DNA of 64,000 nt. Source: Bosea vestrisii (GTDB lineage Bacteria > Pseudomonadota > Alphaproteobacteria > Rhizobiales > Beijerinckiaceae). The notes beneath the pieces are model-generated. The model was given only the letters and a program-made list of their open reading frames with translations, was not told the DNA's origin and made no database searches. Positions within the stretch are counted from its first letter, which is position 1. Every line of letters starts with the position of its first letter. Location: NCBI RefSeq assembly GCF_030144325.1, contig NZ_CP126307.1:4616001-4680000 (forward strand), in the 5' to 3' direction. A program made the position numbers and the translations under genes. Below are positions 53,371 to 62,675 of this stretch, one piece after another.

Positions 53371-56277
53371 TCAAGCCGCCTCGAACGTCGAGCTCGACGC
53401 CCCCACCAGCCGCCGCGCCTCCGCCGCCGTCATCGGCTGGCCGAAGGTGTAGCCCTGCGCGTACTGGCAGCCGAGCTGATAGAGCTCGATCGCGTCCGAT
53501 TCGGTTTCGGCACCCTCGGCGACGACGTCCATCTGCAGGTCGCCGGCGAGCTGGACGATCGAGCGCAGGATCACCGGCGGCTTGCCGTTGCCCATCTGGC
53601 GCACGAAGCTCTGGTCGATCTTGATGGTGTCGAAGGGGAAGCGCTGCAGATAGGACAGCGAGGAATAGCCGGTACCGAAATCGTCGAGCGACAAGCCGGC
53701 GCCGAGATCGCGGATGCGCGAGAGCATCTGCGCCGCATATTCCGGGTTCTCCATCACCAGGCTCTCGGTGATCTCGAGCTTGAGCGTGCCGGGCAGCACG
53801 CGCCGGCGCGCCAGCACCGCTTTGACGTCCCGCAGCAGGTCGTGGCGCAGCAGCTGACGGCTGGAGACGTTGACGCTGGCGAAGATCGGCGGGTCGACCT
53901 CGAGCGCGGCCTGCCAGGCGGCGAGCTCGCGCGCTGTGCGATCCATCACATAGACGCCGAGATCGACGATCAGCCCGCTCTCCTCGGCGATCGCGAGGAA
54001 GTCCTGCGGCAGCAGCCGGCCCTCGCGCGGATGGTCCCAGCGCATCAACGCCTCGAAGCCGGCGATGGTCCGGTCCTCCAGCCTGACGATCGGCTGGTAC
54101 ATGACCTGGATCTCGCCACGCTCGATCGCCCGGCGCAGGTCACTTTCGAGCGCGAGGCGGTCGTTGCGATCGCTGCGCATCGCCGGGACGAAGACCTCGA
54201 CCAGGTTGCCGCCCTGGTTCTTGGCATGCGCCATGGCGAGCTCGGCGTTCTTCAGCGCATCGTCCTTGCGGGCCGTCGGCGTTCCGTCGAAGAGCGCGAG
54301 CCCGATCGACGGAGTCAGCACGATCTCGCGCTCGGCGAAGGTGATCGGCGTCGAGACGGCGCGGCGGATCAGTTCGGCGAGTGCCAGTACGCGCTCTGGA
54401 TCGTTCTCCGAGACGAGGATCATCGCGAAGATGTCGCCGCCGATCCGCGCCAGCGTGTCCTGCGTCCTGAGCAGCCGGCCGAGGCGGCGCGCCAGCGTCA
54501 GCAGGATCGAATCGCCGGCCGAGAAGCCGACGGATTCATTGACCTGCTTGAAGCGGTCGATGTCGATCACGATCACGGTCGGGCGGATGGCGTCGTCGGC
54601 GCGGCTGAAGCCGAACACCGCGGTAAGCCGGTCCTGGAATAGTTCGCGGTTGGGCAGGCCGGTCAGGTTGTCGTGCACGGCGTCGTGCAGCATGCGCTCC
54701 TGCGCCGTGCGCTGCTCGGTGACATCCGAGAGCGTGCCGATGACGCGCATGACCTCGCCATCCGAGCCGACGACCGGCCGGGCCTTCAGGCTGAACCAGT
54801 GATAGGCGCCGCTCGCGGCGCGCAGACGGAAATCGAGATTCAGCTTGCCGCGACGCTGCTCGATCACCGCATCGAGCGAGACCCGGTAGCGATCGCGATC
54901 GGCGACGTGCATGTGTTCGAGCCAGCGTGCGGCCGAGCCTTCGAGCGCACCCTTGGACAGGCCGAGCAACGTCTCGGTCTGCGGCGAGACGAAGATCTTG
55001 TCGGCGGAGACGTCCCAGTCGAAGACGAGATCGCCGGAGCCAGAGAGCGCCAGGGCTTGCCGCTCGGTGTCGGAGACCAGCCCCTGACCCAGCGTGCCGC
55101 CGGCGAAGGCGTGCTGCACCACGGTGAAGCCGATCAGCAGGACGATCAGGATGAGGCCGCCGATCAGGGCGGGCGGCACGAGATCGCGGGTAACCTGGCC
55201 GACCACCGTGAAGCCGGCCGCCGTTACCCAGACCAGCAGCAGGAACCAGGTCGGGATCAGCATCACCGCCCGCTCATAGCCATGGGTGGCGAGGTGCAGG
55301 ATCAGCACGAAGCCGATCGCCGCGACGGCCGCTATCGAGATACGGGCGATGCCGGACGCCATCGGCGCGTCGAAGACCGCCAGGCCGACCAGCCCGGCGA
55401 GACCGAGGATCCAGATGAAGGTGATGTGGCTGTAGCGCACATGCCAGCGCGACAGGTTGAGATAGGCGAAGAGGAAGACGAGCAGCGTCGCCGCCAGCAC
55501 CACTTCGGCGCCGGCGCGATAGATTCGCTCGATCGCGGGGGTCAGCGGGAAGATGCGCTGGAAGAAGCCGAAATCGAGCCCGGCATAGGCCAGCACCGCC
55601 CAGGCCAGCGCCGCCGCGGCCGGGAAGATCACCGCGCCCTTGACCACGAAGATGATGGTCAGGAACAGCGCGAGCAGGCCGGCGATGCCGATGATGATGC
55701 CCTTGTAGAGCGTCAGCCCATTGGTCTTCTGGCGATAGGCTTCCGGCTCGAACAGATAGAGCTGCGGCAGGTTGGGCGATTTCAGCTCCGCCACGAAGGT
55801 GACGGTGGTGCCGGGATCGAGCGTGATCTGGAAGATGTCGGCGTCGGGCGCTTCCTCGCGCTCGGGCCGCAGGCCCTGGCTCGCGGTGATCGCCTCGATG
55901 CGGCGGTCGCCGAGATCGGGCCAGACGACGCCGGAACCGATCAGGCGGTGGAACGGGGCGACCAGCAGGCGGTCGATCTGCTCGTCGGAATCATTGGTCA
56001 GTGCGAAGACGATCCAGTCCGGCCGCGCCCCGGATTCGCGCGCCCTGACGGCGATGCGCCGGACGATGCCGTCGGCACCAGGCGCAGTCGAGATCTGGAT
56101 GACGTCGCCGTCGGATTTATTGCGCTCGACCACATCGGTCAGGTCGAGCACCGGTACGTCGAGCGGCACGCGCTGTGCCTCGACCGCCAGCGCCGGGCGC
56201 AGCAGCGCGAGCAGCACCAGCATGAGAAGGCCGCAAACGGCGATGCCGGACCGGAAAAAGCGATATGGCGATGACAA
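53371..56277 (-). CDS. membrane PAS-GGDEF-EAL cyclic-di-GMP protein
   Basis: About 968 residues from TTG 56277 (start uncertain; no ATG or GTG nearby gives a signal peptide). A signal sequence, an extracellular beta domain (about 30-170), seven or eight membrane helices (about 175-395), PAS (400-515), GGDEF (525-690) and EAL (705-960). The GGDEF active motif reads GGDIF at about 610, so diguanylate cyclase activity is probably lost. EAL is intact (FEALMRW at about 737, NVSS, ITES, DDFGTGYSS, KIDQSF), so phosphodiesterase activity is expected. The layout resembles 7TM sensory proteins. Confidence 0.9.
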   Translation of the reverse strand: MSSPYRFFRSGIAVCGLLMLVLLALLRPALAVEAQRVPLDVPVLDLTDVVERNKSDGDVIQISTAPGADGIVRRIAVRARESGARPDWIVFALTNDSDEQIDRLLVAPFHRLIGSGVVWPDLGDRRIEAITASQGLRPEREEAPDADIFQITLDPGTTVTFVAELKSPNLPQLYLFEPEAYRQKTNGLTLYKGIIIGIAGLLALFLTIIFVVKGAVIFPAAAALAWAVLAYAGLDFGFFQRIFPLTPAIERIYRAGAEVVLAATLLVFLFAYLNLSRWHVRYSHITFIWILGLAGLVGLAVFDAPMASGIARISIAAVAAIGFVLILHLATHGYERAVMLIPTWFLLLVWVTAAGFTVVGQVTRDLVPPALIGGLILIVLLIGFTVVQHAFAGGTLGQGLVSDTERQALALSGSGDLVFDWDVSADKIFVSPQTETLLGLSKGALEGSAARWLEHMHVADRDRYRVSLDAVIEQRRGKLNLDFRLRAASGAYHWFSLKARPVVGSDGEVMRVIGTLSDVTEQRTAQERMLHDAVHDNLTGLPNRELFQDRLTAVFGFSRADDAIRPTVIVIDIDRFKQVNESVGFSAGDSILLTLARRLGRLLRTQDTLARIGGDIFAMILVSENDPERVLALAELIRRAVSTPITFAEREIVLTPSIGLALFDGTPTARKDDALKNAELAMAHAKNQGGNLVEVFVPAMRSDRNDRLALESDLRRAIERGEIQVMYQPIVRLEDRTIAGFEALMRWDHPREGRLLPQDFLAIAEESGLIVDLGVYVMDRTARELAAWQAALEVDPPIFASVNVSSRQLLRHDLLRDVKAVLARRRVLPGTLKLEITESLVMENPEYAAQMLSRIRDLGAGLSLDDFGTGYSSLSYLQRFPFDTIKIDQSFVRQMGNGKPPVILRSIVQLAGDLQMDVVAEGAETESDAIELYQLGCQYAQGYTFGQPMTAAEARRLVGASSSTFEAA

Positions 56278-56360
56278 GGTGGACTCTGCGGGAGGCTCTT
56301 CAGGCGTGACGGTCAGTGGTATCGGCGCGACGTGGCGAGGGCAAGGCAATGCCGGCCTGT

Positions 56361-56972
56361 TCACAACTTGCGGCCAGTTGCGGAAGTGAGGCGCGGCTCC
56401 GAGGAGAGCAGGCCATAGAGCAGGTGGTCGGCCCAGACCCCGTTGATCCTGAGATAGCCGCGGGCCTCGCCTTCGCGTGTGAAGCCGACACGCTCCAGAA
56501 GCCGGCGCGACGGCTCGTTGTTCGGCAGGCAGGCCGCTTCGACCCGGTGCAAAGCCAGCTCGGAGAAGGCGAAGTCGAGCGCGCCGCGCACCGCTTCGGT
56601 CATATGGCCCTTGCCGGCATGGCGCTGGCCCATCCAGTAGCCGAGCGTGCAGGCCTGCGCGACGCCGCGCCGGACCAGGCCGATCGTCAGCCCGCCCAGC
56701 AGGGTTTCCGAATGAGAATCGAGAATGAACAGCGAGTAGGCCTCGTCGGACGCGATCTCGCGGGCGGCGCGCTTGACGCGCAGGCGAAAGGAGGTGCGGG
56801 TCAGGTCGTCCTCGCTCCAGACGGGCTCCCACGGGGTCAGGAAGTCGCGGCTCTGCATCCGCAGGCTCGCCCAGGCCGAATAATCGCCGGCGAGCGGGGC
56901 GCGCATGATCAAGTTCTGCGTCCTGATCAGCGGCCGCGCCGGTGGGTCGGTGGCGAAGCGGAAGAGTGCCAT
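56361..56972 (-). CDS. RimJ/RimL-type GNAT N-acetyltransferase
   Basis: 203 residues. RimJ-like features: LIRTQNLIMRAPLAGDYSAW, LLGGLTIGLVRRGVAQACTL, GYWMGQRHAGKGHMTEAVRG (acetyl-CoA loop) and VEAACLPNNEPSRRLLERVG. Such genes follow M16 peptidase genes in many alphaproteobacteria, as here after five bases. A ribosomal protein or other N-terminal amine could be the substrate; unproved. Confidence 0.92.
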   Translation of the reverse strand: MALFRFATDPPARPLIRTQNLIMRAPLAGDYSAWASLRMQSRDFLTPWEPVWSEDDLTRTSFRLRVKRAAREIASDEAYSLFILDSHSETLLGGLTIGLVRRGVAQACTLGYWMGQRHAGKGHMTEAVRGALDFAFSELALHRVEAACLPNNEPSRRLLERVGFTREGEARGYLRINGVWADHLLYGLLSSEPRLTSATGRKL

Positions 56973-56977
56973 CGCCG

Positions 56978-58330
56978 TCAGGCGGCCCGCGCCAGCATGG
57001 CGCGCAGGGCGGCCACCGGGGCGAGATCATCGAGCGGGCCCACGGCCGCGACGGTGACCACGCCGTCGAGCAGAGCCTGCCCGGCGGCACGCACATCGGC
57101 GAGGCTGACTGCATCGAGCCGGCGCGCCAATTCCTCGCGCGGGATCGCCCGGCCGAAGACGAGCACCTGCCGCGCCATCTGCTCGAGCTTGCCGCCTGGG
57201 CTTTCGAGCGAGGCGAGAAGCCCGACCTTCATCTGGGCCCGGGCACGGGCGACCTCGACCTCGCTGACATCGCGGGCCGCCTGGCTCAGGCAGTCGAGCG
57301 CGACCTCGACCAACTCGCCGACATCCTCCGGCGCGGTGCCGGCGCTGATGCCGAAGACGCCGCAATCGGAGAAGGGCCAGTGGAAGGCGTCGATCGCATA
57401 GGCGAGGCCACGGCGCTCGCGCACCTCCTGGAACAGGCGGGAAGACAGCCCCCCGCCGAGCACGGCCGAGAAAATCTGCAGCGGATAATGCGCGCCATTG
57501 GTGAACGGCTTGCCGGGGAAGCCGAGGACGATATGGACCTGCTCCTCGTCGCCGTCGATGCGGGCTTCGCCGCCATGATAGCTGGCCTGCGCGCGTGCAC
57601 CGGGCCCGGTCTTCGGCTGCGCCGGCAGGGATGCCAGAGCCGTCTCAGCAAGCGCGACGAGCTCGTCATGGTCGACGGCGCCGGCTGCGGCCAGCACCAT
57701 GTTGCCGGCATGGTAGTGCCGGCCGAGATAGGCGCGGATCGCGTCGGGCGTGAAGCTGTTGACCGTTTCGGCGGTGCCGAGAATCGGGCGGCCGAGTGGC
57801 TGCTCCGGGAAGGCCGCCTGCAGGAAGCGGTCATAGACGAGATCGTCCGGCGTATCCTGGACGGCGCCGATTTCCTGCAGGATCACGCCCTTTTCGCGCG
57901 CCAGCTCCTCCTCGCTGAGCGCCGGTGCGGTCAGGATGTCGGCGAGGATATCGACCGCGAGAGGCAGATCCTGGCCGAGCACGCGGGCGGTGTAGCAGGT
58001 GTACTCGACTGATGTCGCGGCATTGAGATCGCCGCCGACGCTCTCGATCTCCTCTGCGATCTGGAGGGCCGAGCGCCGGGCCGTGCCCTTGAACGCCATG
58101 TGCTCGAGCAGATGGGCAAGGCCGTGCTCATGTGGCAGCTCGTCGCGCGCGCCGGCGCCGATCCAGATGCCGAGCGAGACGGTCGAGGCATGAGCCATGC
58201 GCTCGGAGACGATGCGCAGGCCGGATGGCAGCGTCGTCAGGCTGACGGCCGGATCGTGGCCGGCTGCCTCGCCCTGTTTCACGGTCTTCGGCTTGTCCGT
58301 CTTCGCCTTCAACGTCTTGATCACCTTCAT
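56978..58330 (-). CDS. M16 family zinc peptidase (processing-peptidase-like)
   Basis: 450 residues. The zinc motif is in AHLLEHMAFKGT (HxxEH), with the substrate-binding GGGLSSRLFQEVRERRGLAY in the C-terminal half. Sequence segments resemble the beta subunit of mitochondrial processing peptidase, which descends from this alphaproteobacterial group. The first 35 residues are Lys-rich (IKTLKAKTDKPKTVKQGEAA) with no signal peptide. Overlaps thrC by four bases; the thrC-M16-GNAT order is conserved in relatives. Substrate unknown. Confidence 0.94.
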   Translation of the reverse strand: MKVIKTLKAKTDKPKTVKQGEAAGHDPAVSLTTLPSGLRIVSERMAHASTVSLGIWIGAGARDELPHEHGLAHLLEHMAFKGTARRSALQIAEEIESVGGDLNAATSVEYTCYTARVLGQDLPLAVDILADILTAPALSEEELAREKGVILQEIGAVQDTPDDLVYDRFLQAAFPEQPLGRPILGTAETVNSFTPDAIRAYLGRHYHAGNMVLAAAGAVDHDELVALAETALASLPAQPKTGPGARAQASYHGGEARIDGDEEQVHIVLGFPGKPFTNGAHYPLQIFSAVLGGGLSSRLFQEVRERRGLAYAIDAFHWPFSDCGVFGISAGTAPEDVGELVEVALDCLSQAARDVSEVEVARARAQMKVGLLASLESPGGKLEQMARQVLVFGRAIPREELARRLDAVSLADVRAAGQALLDGVVTVAAVGPLDDLAPVAALRAMLARAA

Positions 58331-59742
58331 GCTGCGGCGCTCCGCACGGCGCGGGTGCGCTCGGCGACGAAGCGCTCGAGCTTGCTTTGGTCGTTCGGCA
58401 ACACGCTGAAACGCTCCTTGCGCTCCATCAGGTCCGACAGATGTGCGGGCAAGGCGGGCGTGACGCCACTCGCCGCCGCGACCGCGGCCGGGAACTTGGC
58501 GGGGTGGGCGGTGCCGAGCGCGACCACCGGCGTCGCCGGGTCGCTCGCGAGCAGTTTGCGCGCGGCGGCGACGCCGATCGCGCTGTGCGGGTCGAGCAGG
58601 TAGCCGGCCTCGCGCCAGGTCGTGCCGATCTCGGCCGCGATCGAGGCCTCCTCCTGCGAGGCCGCGTCAAAATCGGCGCGGATGCGGGCGAGTGGCTCGG
58701 GCGCGATCTCGAAACGGCCGGACTGCTGCAGCGACTGCATCAGCCGGCGCACGGCGGCACCGTCGCGGCCATGCGCCTCGAACAGCAGTCGCTCGAAATT
58801 CGAGGAGATCTGGATGTCCATCGAGGGCGAGGTCGTCGCCGCGACGCCGCGCATCTCGTAGACGCCGGTTTGAAGCGTGCGCGCCAGGATGTCGTTGCTG
58901 TTGGTGGCGATCATCAGCCGCCCGACCGGCAGCCCCATCTGCTTGGCGATCCAGCCGGCGAGGATGTCGCCGAAATTGCCGCTCGGCACCGCGAAAGAGA
59001 CCGGGCGGTGCGGCGAGCCGAGCGCGCTCGCAGCGGTGAAATAGTAGACGACCTGCGCCGCGATCCGCGCCCAGTTGATCGAGTTGACGCCGGAGAGCCG
59101 GATCTCGTCGCGGAAGGCGTGATGGTTGAACAGCGCCTTCACCAGGTTCTGGCAATCGTCGAAAGTGCCCTCGACCGCGATGGCGTGGACATTGTCGGCT
59201 TCGACCGTGGTCATCTGCCGGCGCTGCACGTCGGAGACGCGGCCTTCCGGATAGAGGATGAAGACGTCGACCCGTTCCAGCCCTTTGAAGGCGTCGATCG
59301 CGGCGCTGCCGGTGTCGCCCGAGGTCGCGCCGACGATGGTGGCGCGCTCGCCGCGCTGCGCCAGAACATGGTCCATCAGCCGCCCGAGCAGCTGCATCGC
59401 GACGTCCTTGAAGGCGAGCGTCGGGCCATGGAAGAGTTCGAGCGAGAACAGATTGTCGCCAAGCTGGACGAGCGGGCAGACCGCTGGATGACGGAAGCTG
59501 GCATAGGCCTCGCCGATCATCGTCTTGAGCGCATCGGCCGCGACGTCGCCATCGGCGAGCGCACCGACGACACGCTCCGCCACGGCGGCGTAGGGTTTGC
59601 CGGCAAAGCCCGCGATCTCCTGCGTGCTTAGGCGCGGCAGCGTCTGCGGCAGATAGAGGCCGCCGTCACGGGCGAGTCCGGCTAGCAGCGCGTCGGCAAA
59701 GGAGAGCGACGGAGCTTCGCCACGGGTCGAGATATGCAGCAC
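58327..59742 (-). CDS. thrC: threonine synthase
   Basis: PLP enzyme that converts O-phosphohomoserine to threonine. 471 residues with the PLP Lys112 in GPTLAFKDVAMQ and the family segments ARDGGLYLPQ, VGATSGDTGSAAIDAFKG and VPSGNFGDILAGW. Completes the pathway started by thrB in this window. Start ATG 59742 encodes MLHISTRGEAP, the family N-terminus. Confidence 0.97.
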   Translation of the reverse strand: MLHISTRGEAPSLSFADALLAGLARDGGLYLPQTLPRLSTQEIAGFAGKPYAAVAERVVGALADGDVAADALKTMIGEAYASFRHPAVCPLVQLGDNLFSLELFHGPTLAFKDVAMQLLGRLMDHVLAQRGERATIVGATSGDTGSAAIDAFKGLERVDVFILYPEGRVSDVQRRQMTTVEADNVHAIAVEGTFDDCQNLVKALFNHHAFRDEIRLSGVNSINWARIAAQVVYYFTAASALGSPHRPVSFAVPSGNFGDILAGWIAKQMGLPVGRLMIATNSNDILARTLQTGVYEMRGVAATTSPSMDIQISSNFERLLFEAHGRDGAAVRRLMQSLQQSGRFEIAPEPLARIRADFDAASQEEASIAAEIGTTWREAGYLLDPHSAIGVAAARKLLASDPATPVVALGTAHPAKFPAAVAAASGVTPALPAHLSDLMERKERFSVLPNDQSKLERFVAERTRAVRSAAA

Positions 59743-59811
59743 GATGATGGTCTCTGATGTCGTGCTGATCCTATAGGCCCGTTGGCGGGGGAGGGCAAAA
59801 CCAAAGGCAGT

Positions 59812-60561
59812 CTAGCTGCCCTGCGTCGGCCTCCGCGCCTGCCAGGCATAGGCGCCGAACACGCCAATCAGCGTCAGCGCCAGCCCCCACCAGGTCAGCG
59901 CGTATTGCAGATGGTTGTCGGGGATGCGGGCGATCAGCTCGTTCACATCGACGCCGGCTGGCGGCGTCAGCCCATCGCCCTGGCGCTCGGCTTCGAGATA
60001 GAAGGGCGCGATCGTTCCGATGCCCAGTGCCGCGGCGATGGCCACGGGATCGCGCGTGTAGAACTCGCGCTGCTGCGGCAGATCGGCCGGGGTGAAGCTG
60101 TTGCGAGCCTCCGGCGCGCGCAGATAGCCGGTGATGGTCGCGGTCCCGTTTGCCGGCACGATCGTCGTGAAACGGCTTTCCGGCACGAAGCCGCGATTGA
60201 CCAGGATGGTCATGCCATCATCCAGGCGAAAACCCTGGAAGACCCAGCGGCCAAAACCGGAGAGCTGGCGTGAGCCGGGCGGGCCGGCGGCGATGGTGGT
60301 GCGCACGCCGGCGATGCCGTCGAGATAGCTGCCCTTGGCCGTGGCGCGGCTGAGGTCGAGCTTCGGCCAGCCGCCGGTGGCGGATAGCGCTACTGGGGCT
60401 GCCTTGGCCTGGGTCTCCAGCCGCGTGATGAAGGCGTGCTTCTCGTCCATGCGCTGCCATTGCCAGGCGCCGAGGTAAAAGAGCACGCCGACGCCGATGA
60501 CCGTCAGCGCAGCCGGCAGCAGCAACTTCGGCCGGGCGGCTGGAGAAGCCTGTTCGCTCAC
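59812..60561 (-). CDS. SURF1 family cytochrome oxidase assembly protein
   Basis: 249 residues with one membrane helix near each end (about 12-32 and 218-238), the SURF1 topology. Conserved YLGAWQWQRMDEKHAFI, GPPGSRQLSGFGRWVFQGFR, LVNRGFVPES and YALTWWGLALTL. Assists heme insertion into aa3 oxidase. It follows the DUF983 gene with a four-base overlap, inside the oxidase block. Confidence 0.95.
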   Translation of the reverse strand: MSEQASPAARPKLLLPAALTVIGVGVLFYLGAWQWQRMDEKHAFITRLETQAKAAPVALSATGGWPKLDLSRATAKGSYLDGIAGVRTTIAAGPPGSRQLSGFGRWVFQGFRLDDGMTILVNRGFVPESRFTTIVPANGTATITGYLRAPEARNSFTPADLPQQREFYTRDPVAIAAALGIGTIAPFYLEAERQGDGLTPPAGVDVNELIARIPDNHLQYALTWWGLALTLIGVFGAYAWQARRPTQGS

Positions 60562-60932
60562 TTCTTCAGCCTGCCTTCCTCGGCCTTGTTGGCGTATTGC
60601 AAGGCGACTGCCAGGCCCTTCATCGGCCGCAGCAATCCGAGGCAGGTGACGAGCGCCAGCGGCAGCCAGAGCAGAAGATGCAGCCAGATCGGCGGCGTGT
60701 AGGCGATCTCGACATAGAGCGCGAGGCCGAGCACGAAGAAACCGGCGATCAGCATGATGAAGACGGCCGGACCGTCGGCCGAATCGGCGAAGGCGAAGTC
60801 CAGCCCGCAGGCGGCGCAGCGCGGCTTCAGCTTGAGGTAGCCGTCGAACAGCTTGCCCTCGCCGCAGCGTGGGCAGCGGCCGGTCAGTCCCGTCGAGAAC
60901 GGGGAGGGCGGAGTGATCTGCGACTCGGCCAT
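60558..60932 (-). CDS. DUF983 family membrane protein
   Basis: 124 residues. An N-terminal zinc-ribbon-like part (CPRCGEGKLFDGYLKLKPRC, with a further CAAC just after) is followed by two membrane helices. DUF983 proteins sit between ctaE and surf1 in alphaproteobacteria, so an oxidase-assembly role is likely but unproved. ATG 60932 has GAGGAGG eight bases upstream. Overlaps surf1 by four bases. Confidence 0.92.
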   Translation of the reverse strand: MAESQITPPSPFSTGLTGRCPRCGEGKLFDGYLKLKPRCAACGLDFAFADSADGPAVFIMLIAGFFVLGLALYVEIAYTPPIWLHLLLWLPLALVTCLGLLRPMKGLAVALQYANKAEEGRLKK

Positions 60933-60950
60933 GACAGCCTCCTCAAATGG

Positions 60951-60979
60951 AAAGGGCGGCCTTGCGGCCGCCCCTTTTT
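60951..60979 (-). terminator. hairpin between ctaE and the DUF983 gene
   Basis: On the minus strand, GGGCGGCC, GCAA tetraloop, GGCCGCCC form a perfect 8-bp stem followed by TTTCCATTT. It lies 30 bases after the ctaE stop. The T-tract is short, so it may only partly stop transcription or protect the ctaE mRNA end. Confidence 0.7.
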
Positions 60980-61008
60980 CAGGTTCGCGGCCGCTTCCGG
61001 CCTGGAAC

Positions 61009-61866
61009 TCAGTGCGCCGCCGGTACGCCGGAGCCCCAGACGTAGATCGAGGCGAACAGGAACAGCCAGACCACGTCGACGAAATGCCAGTACCAGGCGG
61101 CGAACTCGAAGCCGAGATGCTGGTCCGGCTTGAAGTGGCCGAGATAGACGCGCCACAGGCAGATCGCCAGGAAGATCGTGCCGATGATGACGTGGAAGCC
61201 GTGGAAGCCGGTCGCCATGAAGAAGGTTGCGCCGTAGATGTTGCCCTTGAAGGCAAAAGCGGCGTGCGAGTACTCGTAAGCCTGGCAGGCCGTGAACAGG
61301 ATGCCGAGGATCACGGTCAGCCACAGGGCCTGCTTCAGGCCCTTCCGGTCGCCCTGGATCAGGGCGTAGTGCGCCCAGGTCACGGTTGTGCCGGAGGTCA
61401 GCAGGATCAGCGTGTTGAGCAGCGGCAGGTGCCAGGGGTCGAAAGTCTCGATGCCCTTTGGCGGCCAATGCCCGCCGGTGAACTCGGCGCGGGCGTACTG
61501 GATGTGCTCGCCGGTGAACAGGCTGGCGTCGAAATAGGCCCAGAACCAGGCGACGAAGAACATCACCTCGGAGGCGATGAACATCATCATGCCGTAGCGG
61601 TGATGCAGCTGCACCACGCGGGTGTGATGACCCTCGCGCTCGGCCTCGCGGGTCACGTCCATCCACCAGGCGAGCATGGTGTAGAGCACGCCGAGCAGGC
61701 CGACGCCGAAGACCAGCGGGCCGATATTCATGCCGGCGACCGGCAGCGACTTCATCCACATCACGGCGCCGATCGCCATCGTGGTCGCGCTGGCGGCGCC
61801 GACGATCGGCCACGGGCTCGGATCGACGAGGTGGTAGTCGTGGTTCTTGGTATGGGCCCCGGCCAT
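61009..61866 (-). CDS. ctaE: cytochrome c oxidase subunit III
   Basis: Core membrane subunit of the aa3 oxidase. 285 residues from ATG 61866 (MAGAHTKNHDYHLVDPSPWP). Seven membrane helices; typical segments are WWMDVTREAEREGHHTRVVQ, MFIASEVMFFVAWFWAYF (with the conserved Glu) and YWHFVDVVWLFLF. Follows ctaG after 49 bases. The hairpin downstream separates it from DUF983. Confidence 0.97.
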   Translation of the reverse strand: MAGAHTKNHDYHLVDPSPWPIVGAASATTMAIGAVMWMKSLPVAGMNIGPLVFGVGLLGVLYTMLAWWMDVTREAEREGHHTRVVQLHHRYGMMMFIASEVMFFVAWFWAYFDASLFTGEHIQYARAEFTGGHWPPKGIETFDPWHLPLLNTLILLTSGTTVTWAHYALIQGDRKGLKQALWLTVILGILFTACQAYEYSHAAFAFKGNIYGATFFMATGFHGFHVIIGTIFLAICLWRVYLGHFKPDQHLGFEFAAWYWHFVDVVWLFLFASIYVWGSGVPAAH

Positions 61867-61915
61867 CGTGTTCAACTCTCCACGTCCGATAGAAGCGCAG
61901 CGCGTCAACGCAGCT

Positions 61916-62494
61916 TTATAGTTTCGGTTGGTTGCCGTCACCCTTGCTTTCCGCCACCGGCTGCCCGTTCTTCGACGGGAAATAGGTGTAGGACAGGGTG
62001 ATCGATTTCAGGCTGGCGAGCTCGCGGTTCAGCTCGATCTCGGGATCGATGTAGAACACCACTGGCGCTTCCAGGGTCTCGCCCGGCTGCAGCGTCGTCT
62101 CGGTGAAGCAGAAGCACTGGATCTTGACGAAATAGGCGCCCGACTGGTTCGGCTGGACATTGTAGGTCGCGATGCCGGTCATCGGCCGCGATGAGGTGTT
62201 GGTGATCTTGTAGAACACCGTCTGCGTCACGCCGACCTGCGCCTTGATCTCCGTCTTCTCCGCCTCGAAGCGCCAGCCCAGCGCCGGCGCGACATTGGCG
62301 TCGAAGGCGACCGAGACGATCCGCTCGCTGGTCTTGCCGGTGGCGGCGGTGCCGACCATTGGCGTGCCGGCAAAGCCGGTCACCTTGCAGAACAGGTTGT
62401 AGAGCGGCACGGCGGCGAAGGAGAGCCCGGTCATGGCGAGCACGGCGGCGCTGCAGGCGAGGACGGTGCGGCGGTTTCGGGAGGCGGCCGTCAT
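61916..62494 (-). CDS. ctaG: cytochrome c oxidase assembly protein CtaG (Cox11)
   Basis: Copper chaperone for the CuB site of subunit I. 192 residues: one N-terminal membrane helix (about 10-30), the conserved YNLFCKVTGFAGTP just after it, and the periplasmic beta domain with the copper motif CFCF at 127-130 in KIQCFCFTETTLQPGE. Ends with the typical SYTYF region. Lies four bases downstream of the small coxF-like gene. Confidence 0.96.
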   Translation of the reverse strand: MTAASRNRRTVLACSAAVLAMTGLSFAAVPLYNLFCKVTGFAGTPMVGTAATGKTSERIVSVAFDANVAPALGWRFEAEKTEIKAQVGVTQTVFYKITNTSSRPMTGIATYNVQPNQSGAYFVKIQCFCFTETTLQPGETLEAPVVFYIDPEIELNRELASLKSITLSYTYFPSKNGQPVAESKGDGNQPKL

Positions 62495-62498
62495 CGCG

Positions 62499-62675
62499 TC
62501 ACAGCGGGCGGTTGAGGATCGCCGGCCCGGTCTTGGCCAGCGTCACGATGAAGAAGAACAGCACGAGCCCGCCGAGCACGAGCGCGAGCGCGATCGAGCG
62601 GCGATTGCGCCGGGCCATGTCCTCCGGCGAGAACGGCGCCGGCGGCTGCTTCTTGTCCTGCGGGCCCTCGCTCAT
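62499..62675 (-). CDS. small CoxF-like membrane protein of the oxidase block
   Basis: 58 residues from ATG 62675, which overlaps the ctaB stop by four bases. A Pro/Lys-rich N-terminus and MARRNRRSIALAL precede one membrane helix (about 28-48). A protein of this size and form lies between ctaB and ctaG in many Hyphomicrobiales and is often called CoxF. Function unknown; a link to oxidase assembly is from position. Confidence 0.85.
   Translation of the reverse strand: MSEGPQDKKQPPAPFSPEDMARRNRRSIALALVLGGLVLFFFIVTLAKTGPAILNRPL

Noticed and set aside
56278..57114. N-terminal extension of the GGDEF/EAL gene through the upstream GNAT gene
   Set aside because: The extension is Arg/Pro-rich shadow of the GNAT gene; the real protein begins with a signal sequence near 56277.
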